Shown: piece by piece, positions 32,470 to 45,300 of the stretch | Layout: each line of letters opens with the position of its first letter | Position numbering within the stretch: the first letter of the stretch is position 1 | Source of the DNA: Amoebophrya sp. A120 | Taxonomy: Eukaryota; Sar; Dinophyceae; Syndiniales; Amoebophryaceae | Length of the DNA stretch: 64,000 bases | Assembly: GCA_905178155.1 (NCBI GenBank) | Contig: CAJINV010000006.1 | Coordinates: forward strand, 2,235,700-2,299,699 | Direction of reading: 5' to 3' | Notes under the pieces: model-generated | Told to the model about the DNA's origin: nothing | The model's input: only the letters and a program-made list of their open reading frames with translations | Databases searched by the model: none | Translations under genes and position numbers: made by a program

Positions 32470-34974
32470 GATTTTTTGTCACGTCACGACGCGTCGTGCA
32501 GATAAAGAGGTCCTCCTACTTTCAGCATGTGCCTCAGGTTCGTGTCCTAGTACCACGGTGAGCATGATCTGCAGGGAAACAAACGACAAAACCGATGACA
32601 GGACCCCAGTGAATACACAACTAACAGGCTTCCACCTTCATACAGGTCTTCGGTAGGGGTGAGTAAAAATACGATCGGTAGCGGGTCCGGGACCTCTCGT
32701 ATATAAATATCCCACAAACCAAAGAAAAAAGAACACGGGGCGGCACATGCTCAACAAGCTGGTTGGAATCCGAAACACAGGCCACTTGCTCTCGGCAATG
32801 AATATTAAAAACGGAACGAAGTTTTTTTCCGGCACCATGACTGAGCGCCCGCGGGGCTCCGGCGCTCGCTGCGGCTGCGAGGGTGCTCGGCGCGCGGGAG
32901 CGCGTGCGGCGCCCCCGACCGCCCGCGCGCCCAACGAACCGAAGGCCCCCAGGACATCCAACGCCTGAAGGCGACCGAAGCCTACGCACAAACACCCGCC
33001 CCGGCGAACCGCTTCGCCCGAAGGAATCCAGGGCGCGCGGCCCGGCTAAGAAGGCTGGGGCGGGGGCGCGGGCAGCCGGCCACACTGCGTGCCCTGCGCG
33101 CAGGCTCCGCTCGCCGAAACAAAGCGGGGCGAGCACAGAAATAGCAAGCCCGCCCAGGCGGAATGCGCGAACGCTCTGCATGTCGCAGCCGCATCCTAAG
33201 CGAAATCACACAGGCCCCGCCGGCCCGCGGGCGGGGCCGGCCTTGGAGGATTTCGGTGGGCATCGATCGCCGCGAACGTCGGGTCCGGATGAGAACGCCC
33301 CCAGAATAGTCCGCCGGAGGAGAAATCGCACTTCTTCGGCGTAGGGCGCTTGTCGCAACATACACGACCGGACCGGCGCCCTCGGGGCTGTGACCGCGCG
33401 CCCCCTACCCCGCCCGGCCGCGGCCCGGGCGACAGGCGGGGCCGCTTGCCGCCCCCGGCTAGATAGCTCCCGCCTTTTATTTGGCAGGGCGGGGCTGCCA
33501 ATGCTGCGGCTCCACCCCACCCCATCCGCGCGCCGGGTGCCGAGAACGGCGGAGCAGTTTGGCCGAGGCGCAACCCGGTACCCTCGCACCGCCCCCCCCC
33601 CCGTTCGCAGATACGGCGGCAATGCCGCGCCGCCGCCATCTCGGGCGACAGGTGCCCCAGGCTGCTGCGGGTTTTCCTTCCCGCGCCCAATATGGTTTTC
33701 GGGGTCGCCATAGAGTCGAGTACGCGGGGGGGGGGGCCGAGAACCGTGCCCGGCATTTGTCGCACCAGAATACTCCGCCGGTGGCCGTCGCGCAGATCGG
33801 GAGAGCTGCCCCCGCCGTCGTCGCCAGCCGGAAACAGTGCGGGGCGGCTCCGCGGCGGCAAGGGGGCACCCGCCGGCCTTCGGCACTCTCGCACGCCGGT
33901 GGTCTGGTTTGTTAGCAACCAAACCCGGCCCGGCCGCCTTCGCGCGCCCAAACTGGCGCGGCTTCACCACCTCCCGCCATCTGGATCTGGCACGGGGCTG
34001 CGCGCGCGCCGCCTTCCTGGAATCCGCGCCGGCTGCCCGCCCGCTCGGCTTCGATAACAAACGGCGCCGGGCTGAGCAGCAAGGTGGAGGCCACCCCGCC
34101 GAAGCCTGTCGCCGTCACCTGTCGCCTTCATCTGTCGCAGCAGCTTGATCAGCTTTGCAAGTGCGGAGGCGGCGTAACGGAAAAGGCGACCGGCGCCCCG
34201 GCCCAGCGCGCGGCATTTCCGCGGCGTGGCACCAACCTCGCAGGCGCTCCAGAGCGCAAGGCCTGTTTTTGTATTTTCTGCTAAGCAAGCTCTCGCCTTT
34301 GCCCGTCCAAAAGTGCGGCTGCGCCACTGCATATCGAAACAATATGCAACCCCTCCCCGAAACGAGAACACATGATTTATGTGGCTGCAACGCTGCTAGC
34401 TGCGGCGTCACAGAACTTCTGTGCGTCGCTTTTGCCGAAAGGCTAAAGACGTCGGACGATACTGATTCGGCTGCACGATTCTTTTTCCACAGCAACAGAA
34501 GTTTCAATTCAGAAAAAGCCCCCTCGCTCTCGTCGTGTCCAGCGAGGACTCGCAGGCACGCTGTCATGAGAGCGCGAGCATCAGAGCCCCGTGCGCCACA
34601 ATCAATGCGAAGCCCCACACCCACCTCTGAGTCTGGGGTGTAGTTCTGCTGCTTGCTGCTTCCAAAGAATAGCAGTCGTATGTTTGAGTTTGAAAAATGC
34701 TACTAGCACTTCTGGAAATTATGTTGACGAAACAACTGTTATGTACAAAGAGCGCGAGGTTTTTGTTCTTGTGCATGTGCTTTTACAATGGCTGAACATC
34801 AAAAAGCCGTGCAGGTTTTTTCTCTATTAAAACCACTACAGCAGCACAAGTAAAATTCAAATTCATTGTACAAGAGAGAGAAACACAAAACTAAAGAATA
34901 TAGAACCCTGATATCTTCATGGATGGTTCTTCTACGTCTAGGTCTATAGAGAGTATCTATTTACTCCTCTTCTA
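32470..34974. other. Intergenic region with a GC-rich island (about 32,830-34,330)
   Basis: About 1.5 kb of extremely GC-rich sequence upstream of the DHHC start, flanked by AT-rich DNA. Long ORFs in several frames on both strands overlap here, as expected from a lack of AT-rich stops, and none shows a coherent domain. No rRNA or tRNA recognised. Confidence 0.5.
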
Positions 34975-37947
34975 TCACAGCCTCCTGACATAAAAAAGCA
35001 AGTATGCGCTCACGTCGACCGCGTCTGACTCGTTGCGACAAAGTGAAACCATCGCATCCGAGATGTTTGCCCAATGGTGGTCCGAAATCTTGCAGCACGC
35101 CGTGTAGTGGCCGCCCGTCATCGTCCCAGAGTGCTGGCTTACCCCGCACAAATCGTAAACGTAGTTTGTTGACGTTGCGCTCGAGCCCGACTGTTTACTA
35201 CTCGTTTTGGAGGTGTTTCGCTGCAACAGCCCAGACGGTTCGAAAATGCTGCCAATCCTACTGTATCGAATGCAAAAGTGTCTGGGTCTGGAATGTCATG
35301 CCTATTTTGCATGACTCAGGATGTCTGTGATGCACGATCCAGCATCACAGATTTTTAGAGGCCTTCCTCATGCCTATTCCGCATGATAAATGCCCTGCTC
35401 CCCTCCGTAGCACAAACTGGACTCCTCTTGCTGGTCATGCATTACAGATTTTTTTAGAGTCCAAAGTTAGCATCACAAGTTCCAACCTTCCAGACCCAGA
35501 CACATGTGCAATGCATATACTGTTTCTCTTCACCACGGCGTCGTTGGACTGCTCGTATCCTGTGCAAAAGTATCGTACTCATGGTACTCCTACTCGTAGT
35601 CATGCATTACAAATCTCCATCCCAATGCAAAACAGCATGACAAGTTCCATTTGTCATGCTAAGCTCATTTGTATTACAATTACTACTAGTACGATACTTT
35701 TGCAGTTCATAGCTCGACAAATTCTCCTATGTCCAGATTTGTTATCGGGAAATGCATATGCACTGCAAAAGCATCGTACTAGTATAAATCGCATGACAAA
35801 TTTTCTCAACATGAGACATGAAATTTCTGATGCGGATTCGACTTGAGAAAGAAATTTGTCATGCATAAAAGCAATTACTGCGAGTACGATGCTTTTGCAG
35901 TGCATAGTGCACCATGTGGTCGATCTTTCTTCGGTTTAGCCAGGAAAACCGCTTCAAGTGGAGCACGAGAACCTTGGGCGGCCGGTAGATACCAACGCGT
36001 TTTGTGATCTTGTTGGATTTTTTGCACTTCTCGCACTTGTAGTCCTTCGCTTCCAGAACTTCCTCTTGCGTGAATTCCCGGAGACAGTCGGTCAGGGTTG
36101 CCTGAGATAAAAAGTTTTTGTTGTTTTGATGGGCTCTTGTCGATCATTCGGTAACTACTGTCTAATTCTTGACTCTCCGCCATCGACGGCGTTGCGCGTC
36201 ACCACGACGACCACTTTGTTCACTCAGGTGCGACTATACATAAACGAAATGATAAATGCAGTATGTTGCAGCAGGCATTGGTATAATTGCTCTGTACAGT
36301 GATAGAAGTGAAGATGCGACGCACCTTGCTGTTGGTCATGGTCTTGCTTTTCCTTTTGCTTACTGAGGCAGAAATGAAAAAAAAAACAAAAAGTCGTACG
36401 TCTCTCGCCACGGCACTCAATCTATTCGGAAACGGCAGTGACAAGTCCAAAAACGTTATCCTGAGTAAAAACGTCCCCACGCCAGAGTTGTAATGCAGAT
36501 TTGCAAAGACAGGAAGACTTGTAATGCGTATCCCCATGAGAGCCATTTCCAGTCGTGTTTTGGAATTTGTGATGCTGTGAACAGGATGAGCAGATGAATC
36601 TGTGATGCGGCTGCACTTGCTAACCTGCACTACACTGCAGAGCGCAACTTGTCATGCGTGACTCACAAAACTCCTAGGTTTGTGTTGCAAAATCCCGATC
36701 CTGACTCTGGTGTGGGTACGTTTTTACTCAGGATAAACGTGTCAAAGGCCCGGCTCCTGTGGTCGCAGAGGTGGCAGTGCGTTTCGCTAAAAAATTGTCC
36801 CGCGAAGATATCTGTGATGACTGAATTCCCGAAATTTTGCTGCTGGTATTGCCACCACCGGTTGGCGCAGTCGTCAAGCGATTCGCCCGGGATGTCTTTC
36901 AGTTCCTTATACAGCGGCTTCCCCACAACACGGTTTAAATCCTCGTGTAGACCGTCCAGCAAAAACCGCAGTGCCTCGTGCGCGTCCTGCTGGTTATAGT
37001 TCGCAAACTGCGGCGCGAATTTGACCATGACTTGCCGCAGACTCGCCGGGTTCACCGTGGACATTGCTTTCGCCGAAATGCACTCGTCCATAAAAAGCTT
37101 AAATTGGTGCACTAACTGTCCGTTTGTCGCGTTTGGCCGGGTAGAGTTGCTGTTTACGTCGGTTCTTGGGTTGAACTTGTGCTGGAAGTAATTTGCGAGG
37201 GGGGGCACCGAGAGGAGGCACTGCAGAATCGAGTTCAGAAAACAGGTGTTGCCGAGGTTTCGAAATCCCACCAGCTGGCGGGTGTATTTGGAGGGGTTTT
37301 GTAGTGCCGATGTAGTTGCGCCGGCGGTTGATGAAAGTGATGACGTTATTACTCCACCAGCGCCACCGAAAGATGGCGTGCCGACAGTACTATTTCTTCC
37401 TGGCATGTCTTCGTCGGGAACCTCTGCGATCGCGCTTCTCGTTGAGATGGACGAAACTATCGACATGGGTTCCACTTGTTTGTTGAAAACACTACTGCTA
37501 GTACTGCTCCCATATGATCCCGGTGGCCTCTTTACCAGCGGGCTCCCGAGAGCTGTGATTGGTGATATCCAGGAAAAAAAGTGTGTAAGTGTAACTTTCT
37601 TTGGGGAACAGCATCACAAATTTGCTCTACATGACAGAGAAAACCTGTCATGCGTCGCTTGTAAGGCAAAACACACACGAAAATAGGACTTCGTGGCTGT
37701 CTGGCATGACAGGTGTAACTCTGTTGCATGTTCTACAACACAAATTTACACTTACACAGTTTTTTTCTTGCATGGGTGAGGAAGTTCCACTACTATACCC
37801 TGGCGGCTTTTTCGGGCTAAGCGAACCGGCTGCCCCACCTGTGGAGGAGGAAAGGCTGCTGCCGCTCCCGGGGAGCCGACCGGTCGCGGACAGAGGGCTT
37901 CCGCGACCCGAGGCAGAGAATAAGGGACTGGTGGCGGTCAGGGTCAT
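34975..37947 (-). CDS. Ubiquitin-specific protease, USP/UBP family C19 (7 exons, 533 aa)
   Basis: Cysteine protease that removes ubiquitin from proteins. Exons (one TSD copy counted): 37947-37775, 37560-36735, 36450-36400, 36101-35907, 35751-35712, 35550-35518, 35258-34975; 1602 nt. Five introns are introners; 36399-36102 is GT-AG. The Ser/Gly/Pro-rich N-terminus (about 150 residues) looks disordered. The Cys box is GFRNLGNTCFLNSILQCLL with the catalytic Cys near residue 164, followed by QQDAHEALRFLLDGLHEDLN and a zinc ribbon (CHLCDH and CEKCKK). Then come FLDLSLPFP, PPKVLVLHLKRFSW and HFPITNLDIGEFV. The His box is YDLCGVSQHSGTMTGGHYTA with catalytic His, and the protein ends in AYLLFYVRRL. 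All catalytic blocks are present, so it should be active. The start is the first ATG after an in-frame TAA. Confidence 0.95.
35264..35517. mobile_element. Introner, family A, intron of the USP gene
   Basis: Ends TATCGAATGCAAAAGTGTCT and CCAGACACATGTGCAATGCA-TA. TSD TACTG at 35259-35263 and 35518-35522. Confidence 0.9.
35556..35711. mobile_element. Introner, family B, intron of the USP gene
   Basis: Ends TATCCTGTGCAAAAGTATCG and GATACTTTTGCAGTTCATA. TSD GCTCG at 35551-35555 and 35712-35716. Excision gives GEFVEQSND. Confidence 0.9.
35757..35906. mobile_element. Introner, family B, intron of the USP gene
   Basis: Ends TATGCACTGCAAAAGCATCG and CGATGCTTTTGCAGTGCATA. TSD ATGCA/GTGCA at 35752-35756 and 35907-35911. 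Excision restores the conserved HMVHFPITNLDIG. Confidence 0.9.
36457..36734. mobile_element. Introner, family F, intron of the USP gene
   Basis: Ends TATCCTGAGTAAAAACGTCC and GTACGTTTTTACTCAGGAT. TSD AAACGT at 36451-36456 and 36735-36740. Excision restores AFDTFLDLSLPFP. Confidence 0.92.
37565..37774. mobile_element. Introner, family D, intron of the USP gene
   Basis: Left end ATATCCAGGAAAAAAAGTGT then GTAAGTGTAA; right end TTACACTTACACAGTTTTTT then TCTTGCAT. TSD GGTG at 37561-37564 and 37775-37778. Confidence 0.85.
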
Positions 37948-39316
37948 CTTTGCGGTACTAGAAGAAGCCAAGGCTGTTTTCTGCCGTCCGACGGGCTGCT
38001 GGGCGAATATTAAAGCAACTCGTTAATGTGTAATTATCAGAAAGGCTCCTCCCCACAGAAAAAATAGAAATTCATGACGATGCGCTCGCCTGGTCTACTT
38101 CACAACACTACGAGAAGAACAAGAATGTGTACGTATCTATTATGTCGCTTGTTAAACTGCGCTTGGAAATTCAATTTCCAAAACGGACGCAAGTTCTACA
38201 GGGGGAAAAATCTTTAAAAGGGAAGCGCAGTGATAGGGGTAAGCAAAGCGGTCTTCATGACCTGTACCTGATAATCAGGGGGCTGTTGTATATTGATTGA
38301 AGATCCATGAATCTTTATACAGGGTGGATAATCAAATCCTTATCCGGCATTATCATATGAGGTGGATGCAAAAACTTCTCAAATTATGCAGAATTTATTT
38401 TCTGGCGCGCCCTCGTTGCTGCGACCGAATATAGGAAACGCTTTTGGCTCCTACTAGTCATCTGCTTGATGCCTCAATTACGACCGAAAAGCGTATCTAT
38501 TAACTTGTCATCCACAAAACCGAAGTGGATCGATACTCATCTTTACCGAAAAATGTGTTGGTACAGTCGAAAAAACACGACATGAACAAGCTCCTTACCG
38601 AAATCAAATACCTCGGTTGTTGTGAGAACTAGATACGAGTCCTCTACTTAATACTGATAGGAATACCATGAGATTTCTTCATCGTTTTTAGTACACGTGA
38701 GCATGATTTGATCCCGAGATAGAAGTTGATCCCTATCCGCGCTGGACGAACATCAGCACCACAACTTTTTTTTTCTGCGAAGACCGTCGACCGCGGGAGG
38801 TTGTAATGAGCTTTTCCACGCGCCTTCCCCGGCGTCCGGAAATGGTCCACCTGTCCTCGCTTAATAAATAATTGTTGAAACGTACAGCGTAGCTTCTTTA
38901 TAATTTCGTACAACTTTTATAGGAAACCGTGAGTAGAGTGCGTGTTCTCTTCTGTAAATTTAGCATGTTGATGTTGGCGAGGCGGGATATTATCAACAAC
39001 TACAACTCCTGTGCTAACTTCCATAATTCTTCAAGAACTTTGTGGTAGTACTGTACAATGCCAACGCGTCAACATGATCTTTCAAAAAATTTACACACAT
39101 CACGACGACCAAGTAGTTGCTCTGATAACATCTTCGAGCACAGTAAATACGTTGTCAGTCTGTGAAGATGCGCGTGTGCCCTGAATGTAGTAATTAATTT
39201 CGCTTTTTGTGCACCAGTTTGTAAGTACGCTCTTCTAACGCCAACGGTCGCTGCCCAGCAGCACAAGACCGCCTGCACCTAGTACTGTCTTGAAGATCCA
39301 ATTCGAAATCAAATCC
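37948..39316. other. Intergenic, no supportable gene
   Basis: Lies between the USP start and the phosphatase stop. AT-rich, with short ORFs that have no features. Confidence 0.4.
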
Positions 39317-42300
39317 TCACCCCGCCGCCTGCATGACGTGGAACCTGCAGCGGATTTCGTATTCATCCAACAACGGTTATGAACTGCAAAAGTATCGTAC
39401 TCGTACTCGTAGTATTGCAATACAAATTAGCTCAGCATGACAAATGGAATTTTTCATGCTGATTTACCTTGAAAAAGAAATTTGTAATGCATAAATGCTA
39501 TTCGTACAACGAGTACGATACTTTTGCAGTTCATAACGGTTTCGATTTCACGACCGGTTTTAACGTCAAAATCGCCGCCGAGTTGTCGAATTCCCCGCAA
39601 TAGTTTGGTGCGGAGAACTATCAAATGCAAAAATGTCTGGGTCTGGAAGATTCTAAACTTGTGATGCTGTCTCTGGATTCTACATAAATTTGCATTGTAT
39701 GACCGGCAACAGAACTCCGGTTTGTGCTACCCGGAGAGGGCATTTCTCATGCGGTAGAGGCATCACAAAGGCCTCTAAAAATCTGCCATGTTAGAGCATG
39801 CATCACTGACATGATGAGTCTTCCAAAATATGCATGACAAACCTGGCAAGCTTCCAGACCCAGACATTTTTATATTTGATAAGAACAGCGTGACCACCTT
39901 CTTGTCTGCGAAAAACTCGTACCCGTCTTGCACTACCTGGTGCGCTATGAACTGCAAATATGTCTGGGTCTGGAAGAATGCAGGCTTGTCATGCTTGTCT
40001 CACATGACTGTTAAATCTGTAATGCATGAGCAGGAAGGCAGCTTCTTGTTACCTGTTATGCAAAATGCAGTTTGTCATGCGGGAAGCGAAACACATAAGG
40101 ACCTCAGAAACTTGATGTCATGCGTGGCTGCATAACGCAGTGCGCCCACCATTCACAAACTAGCATCACGACACGTTTCCAGACCCAGACATATTTGCAT
40201 TGCATATGCGCACGGAGAACTAACTCGATGTCCGAGGAAGAGTTCGATTGGGAATTCGCCTGTCTTATCCTGTGCAAAAGTATCGTACTCGTTGTACTAA
40301 TCGGAATTGTGCATGACAAACAAGGTCCGAGCGTGGGGACAGGGTCCCCACGCGGGCCCTTGGCTTCGGTTTCGGCTTGAGGATTCGGCCTGGGGGTTCG
40401 GCCTGGGGTTTCGGCTTCAGGCGACGGCGACAGACAGGCGACGGCGTTGGACTGTGGTGCGCCCCGTTCAGAAATGCCACCGCCCCAGAGGCGTAGGCCG
40501 AGCGCTGCGAAGTTCGCCGAACAAATCTGGACGCTGGGCGCCGCTCTCTCGCATGAGAGCAAGGGCCGAGGCACGAGGCCAGGGCGATAGTCGGGGAGGC
40601 AAGGAACAGAGCGGGGCAAGGTTGGCCCGCTGCACTGCTTTGCTTGCGGCCTTGGGTTTTCGGCAGAGGGGCCCAAACTGGAAAAAGTTTCCAAGCTTTC
40701 CAAGATTCCCCGCCGCCGCATTACCTACGGGCGCGCGGCCAAAAAAAAAACGCGGCCGCGGGGCTTCGCGCGATCGCCGGAGAAGCACGGAACGGAGCGG
40801 GCCAGAGCTGACCAGCTGGACAGACTGCTAGCTGCGATTGCGGCCTCCGGTTTTCGGAAAAGCGGCCCACGAAAAAGCTCCGCAGACTTTTTTCGAGATC
40901 CCTTGCCCTCGTATTAGCTACGCCCAAAATGCGGCCGGCCCAGGGGGGGGGGCTTCGCGCGGTAGGCGGAGAAGCATTGAGCAGAGCGGGTAAGGCTGGC
41001 CAGCGCACCCCTTTGCGGCTTCGAGTTTTCGGAAAAGCCGGCCAATTTTTTCAAGCTTCTTCAAGCTTCCCAGCCTTCGCACTGCCTACGGGCAAAATGA
41101 GGCCTCGCGCGGTAGCCGGAGAAACAGAGAGCGGACATAGCGGAGCAAGGCTGGCGAGCTGGATGGCTTTGTGGCCTTGGGTTTTCGGATAAGGTGGCTC
41201 AGCTTGAAGCCTTCAAGCTTTTTCAAGACTTCCCGCCCCGCGACTACCCACGGCCAAAATGTGGCCCCGGGGCTTCGCGCGATAGCCGGAGAAGAGAAGA
41301 ACAGAGGGAGGGAGCGGGGCAAGGTTGGCCAGCTGTGTTGCTTCCTTTGCGGCCTTGCGTCGGTTTTCGGAAAAGCTGGCCACACTTGAAAAGGCTTTGC
41401 CACTTTCCTCAAGGTCCCCCGCCCGCGTTCGTATCACCTACGGCCAAAATGTGGCGGGCCTCGGGGTTTCGCACGAGCGCCGGAGAAGCAAGGAACAGAG
41501 CGGGGCAAGGCTGGCCAGCTCGCTGGACCGCTTTGCGGCCTTACATTCCCGGAAAAGCTTGCCAAGCTCCCCAGAGCTTTCTGCGTTTTCCCGAGACCCC
41601 CCTTCCCGACTTCGCACTGCCTACCGCCAAAATTTGGCCCCGGGGCGTTCCGCGATAGCCCGAGAAGCAGGGAGCCAACAGAACGGAGCAAGGGATGGCT
41701 GGCTCGCTGGGCTGCTTTGCGGGCTTGGCTGAGTTTTCGGAAAAGGCGGCGAGACTTCGGAGCTTTTGCAAGACCTCCCAGGGTCGCACCGCCTGCAGCC
41801 AAAGTGTGGCGCTGGGGCTTCGCGCGCTAGGTAGCTCAGGGAGCAAAAATGAAGCAAAGCGGGGCAAGGCTTGCCGGCGGGACTGCTTTGCGCGCGGCCT
41901 TGCGTTTTCGGAAACGCTGGCCAAGCGAACCGGGAAAAACTACCGAGGCCGATGCAAGATAGAGGCGGCCCCGCGGCTTCGCGCGATAGCGGGGGAAGCA
42001 AGGAGCTGTCGGAGGGGGGCATGCAAGGCCGGCCAGTTGGCCTTGCGTTTTCGGAAAAGCGGGCCGGACTTGAAACAATTTTTCAAGTTTTTTCGCACTC
42101 CCCTTCCCCCGCCCAGCTTCGCACTACCTACGGCCAAAGTGTGGCCGCGGGGCTTCGCGCAATAGCCGGAGAAGCACGGCACAGAGCGGGGCAAGGCAGG
42201 CCGGGGCCGGCTGGACGGCTTTGACTGAGGCCTGGGGGCTTCGGAAAAGCTTGCCAAACTTGCAAAAATTTTTTGAAGTTTTTTCACGATCTCCCGCCCG

Positions 42301-45300
42301 CCTTCGCATTGCCTACGGCCACCCTTTGGCCCCGCGGCGTCGCGCGATAGCTGGGGAAGCTAGGATGGATGGAAAGGAGCGGGGCAAGGTTGGCCTGCCG
42401 GATCGCTTTGCGGCCTTGGGTTTTCGGAGAAGCTTGCCAGGCTTCCAAGCTTTATTTGCCAAGTTTTTTCAAGATCGCCCGCCCTCGCATTACCTCCGGG
42501 CAATGTGAGGGCGGCCCCGGGGCTTCGCGCGATAGCCGGAGCAGCAAGGAACAGACAGAGCGGAGCAAGGCTGGCCAGCTGGTCTTTTTTGATTGCGGCC
42601 TCGGGTCGGTTTTCGGAAAAGCCTGCCGAGCTTGCAAGTTTTTTTTTTCGAGTTTTTCGCATGACCTGCGGCCAACGCGTGGCCTCGGGGCTTCGCGCGA
42701 TAGCAGGATAAGCAGGGAACAGAGCGGGGCAAGGCTGGCCAGCCGGAAGGCTATGCGGCCTCGGACAGACTTCCGGGACAGCTGGCCAAACTTGGAAGCT
42801 TTGGCCGCTTTGTCAGGTTTTTTCAAAATTCCCCGCCGTCGCACTCCCTGCGGCCAATCCGTGGCCCCAGGACTTCGCGCGATAGCCGGAGAAGCAGGGG
42901 AAAGATACGAGCGGGGCAAGGCTGGCCAGCTGGGCTGCGCTGCGTGCGGCCTCGCTTGGGTTTTCGGAAAAGATGGCCCGGCTTGGGGGCTCTTTTCAAG
43001 TTTCCCGAGGTGTTCCGCCTCGCATTACCCCCGGCCAATCTGCGGCCTCGGGGCTTCGCGCGATAGCTGGAGAAGCAAGGAACAGAGCGGGGCAAGGCTG
43101 GCCAGCTGGACTGCTTTGCGGCCTTGGGGGGTAGGTTTTCGGAAGCGCTAGCCTAACTTGAGAACTTTTCTCAACTGTCTGCAAGGTCCCCGGCCTTCGC
43201 ACCACCTGCGGCCTCGGGGCTTCGTCCGATAGCCGGAGAAGCGAGGAACAGAGCGAGGCAGGCCGGCCAGCTGGACTGCTTTGCGGTGTCGGGGGGTTTT
43301 CGGAAAAGCTAGCCAAACTTGCGAAATCTTTTCAAGCCTTTTCAAAGGGTCCCCGCCTTCGCATTACCTGCGGCCAATCTGTGGCCTCGCCTCGGGGCTT
43401 CGCGCGGTACATAGCCGCAGAAGCAAGGAGCAGACAGAGCGGGGGAAGGCTGGCAAGCGGGACGGCTTTGCGGCCTTGGGTTTTCGGAGCAGCTGGCCAA
43501 AGTCGAAAAGTTCTGCCGAGGTTTTCCAAAGTTCCCCGCCTTTACATTACCGACGGCCAATCTCTGGCGGGCCGCGGGGCCGCTTCGCGCGATAGCCGGA
43601 GAGGCAAGAAACAGAGCGGGCGAAGGCCGGCCAGCTGGACTGCTTTGCGGCCTTGGGCTTTCGGGGGGGCTGGCCTAACTTGGCAAATCTCCCCGAGCTG
43701 TTTCAAGGTTTCCCGCCTTCACATCGCCTACGGCCGGTTTGTTGTTGGCCTCGGAGCTTCGCGCGATGGTCGGGGAGGCAAGGAACAGACCGGGGCAAGG
43801 CGGGCCAGCTCGTTGGGCTGTTTTGTGGCCTTGGGCCTTCGGAAAAGCGGGCCAAACTTGAAAACTTTTCGCAACTTTTTCCCAGATTCCCCACCTTGTT
43901 CGCATTACCTGCGGCCAACTTCTGGCTTCGGGGCTTCGCGCGATAGCCGGAGACGCAAGGAACAGAGCGGGGCAAGGCTGGCCGGCTGGACTGCTTTGCG
44001 GCCTTGCGTTTTCGGGAAAGCGGGCCAAACTGGAAAAATTTTCTCAAGGTTTTCCAAACTTCCCCGGCTTCGCATTACCTGGGAGCGGCCAATCTGTGGC
44101 CTCGCGGCTTCGCGCGATAGCCGGAGGGGCAAGGAAAGGAGCGGGGCAAGGCTGGCCAGCTGGACTGCTTTGGTTGCGGTTTTGGCCAAACTCGAGAGCG
44201 CTCCCGCGGCTTTCGGGCTTTTACTTTTTCAAGCCGCCCCGCTTTCGCATTATCTCCGGCCAGTCTGTGGCCCCGAAGCTTCGCGCGCGCGATAGCCGGA
44301 GAAGCAAGGAACAGGGCGGGGCAAGACTGGCCAGCCTGGGATGCTTTGCGGCCTTGGCTTTTCGGAAAAGCTTGCCAAACTCCAAGCATTTTTCCAAATT
44401 CCCCGCGCCCGTTCGCATTCCCTCCCAACCCTTCGGCCAATTTGTGGCCCCGGGGCCTCGCGCGATAAGTGGCGAAGCAAGGAACAGAGCGGGGCAAGGC
44501 TGGCCAGCGCGCTGGACTGCTCTGCTGCCTCCGTGCTTTTTCAATATGCCCCGCCTCGCATTACCTACGGCCAGTCCGTGGCCTCGGGGCTTCGCGCGAT
44601 AGCCGGGGAAGCAAGGAACAGAGCGCGGCAAGGCTGGCCAGCGAGCTTGACTGCTTTGCGGCCTTGGGTTTGCGGAAGAGCTGGCCAAAGTGTCAAGGAG
44701 CCCCGCCGTCGCATCACCTGCGGCCAAAAATTTGTGGCCTCGGGGCTTCACGCGATAGCCGGAGAAGCGGGGAGCAGGGCGGGGCAGGGCTGGCCAGCTG
44801 GACTGCTTTGTTTGCGTGTTGCCTTTGGTTAGTTTTCGGCATTACCTAAGCCCACCGCCTCGGGGCTTCGCGCGATAGCCGGAGAAGGAAGGAACAGGGC
44901 GGGGCAACGCTGGCAAGCTGGACCGCTTTGCGGCCTTGCGTTTTCGGAAAAACTGGCCAAACTTGGGGAATTTCCTCAAACCCTTCCAAGGCCTTCCGCC
45001 TTCGCATTACCTTCAGCCAATCTGTGGCGTCGGGCGGGGCTTTGCGTGGTAGCCGGAGAAGCAAGGGGCGAGGGAGCAAAGAAAGGATGGAAAGGCCGGC
45101 CCCGGCCTGCTTTTTGGCCTTGGGTTTTCGGAAAAGCGGGCCAAGCTTGCGCGCTTTTGTTTCTCGAGTTCTTTCAAGGTTTCCCGCCCGCGCATTACCT
45201 TCGGCCGCTTTGCGGCGTCGGGGCTTCGCGCGATAGCCGGAGAAGCAAGGAACAGACGGGCAGGGCAAGGCTGGCCTGCTGGGCTGCTTTGCGGCCTTGG

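Noticed and set aside
32621-34643. Long overlapping ORFs on both strands (up to 284 codons)
   Set aside because: The sequence is extremely GC-rich, so stops are rare by chance. Arg/Ala/Gly/Pro-biased translations in all frames show no motif.
39235-40262. Treating 39.3-40.3 kb and 49.3-53.9 kb as two separate phosphatase-like genes
   Set aside because: The left block holds only the C-terminal motifs and the right block only the N-terminal and central ones. Joined across the TSD-flanked giant intron they make one complete PP1 in frame.
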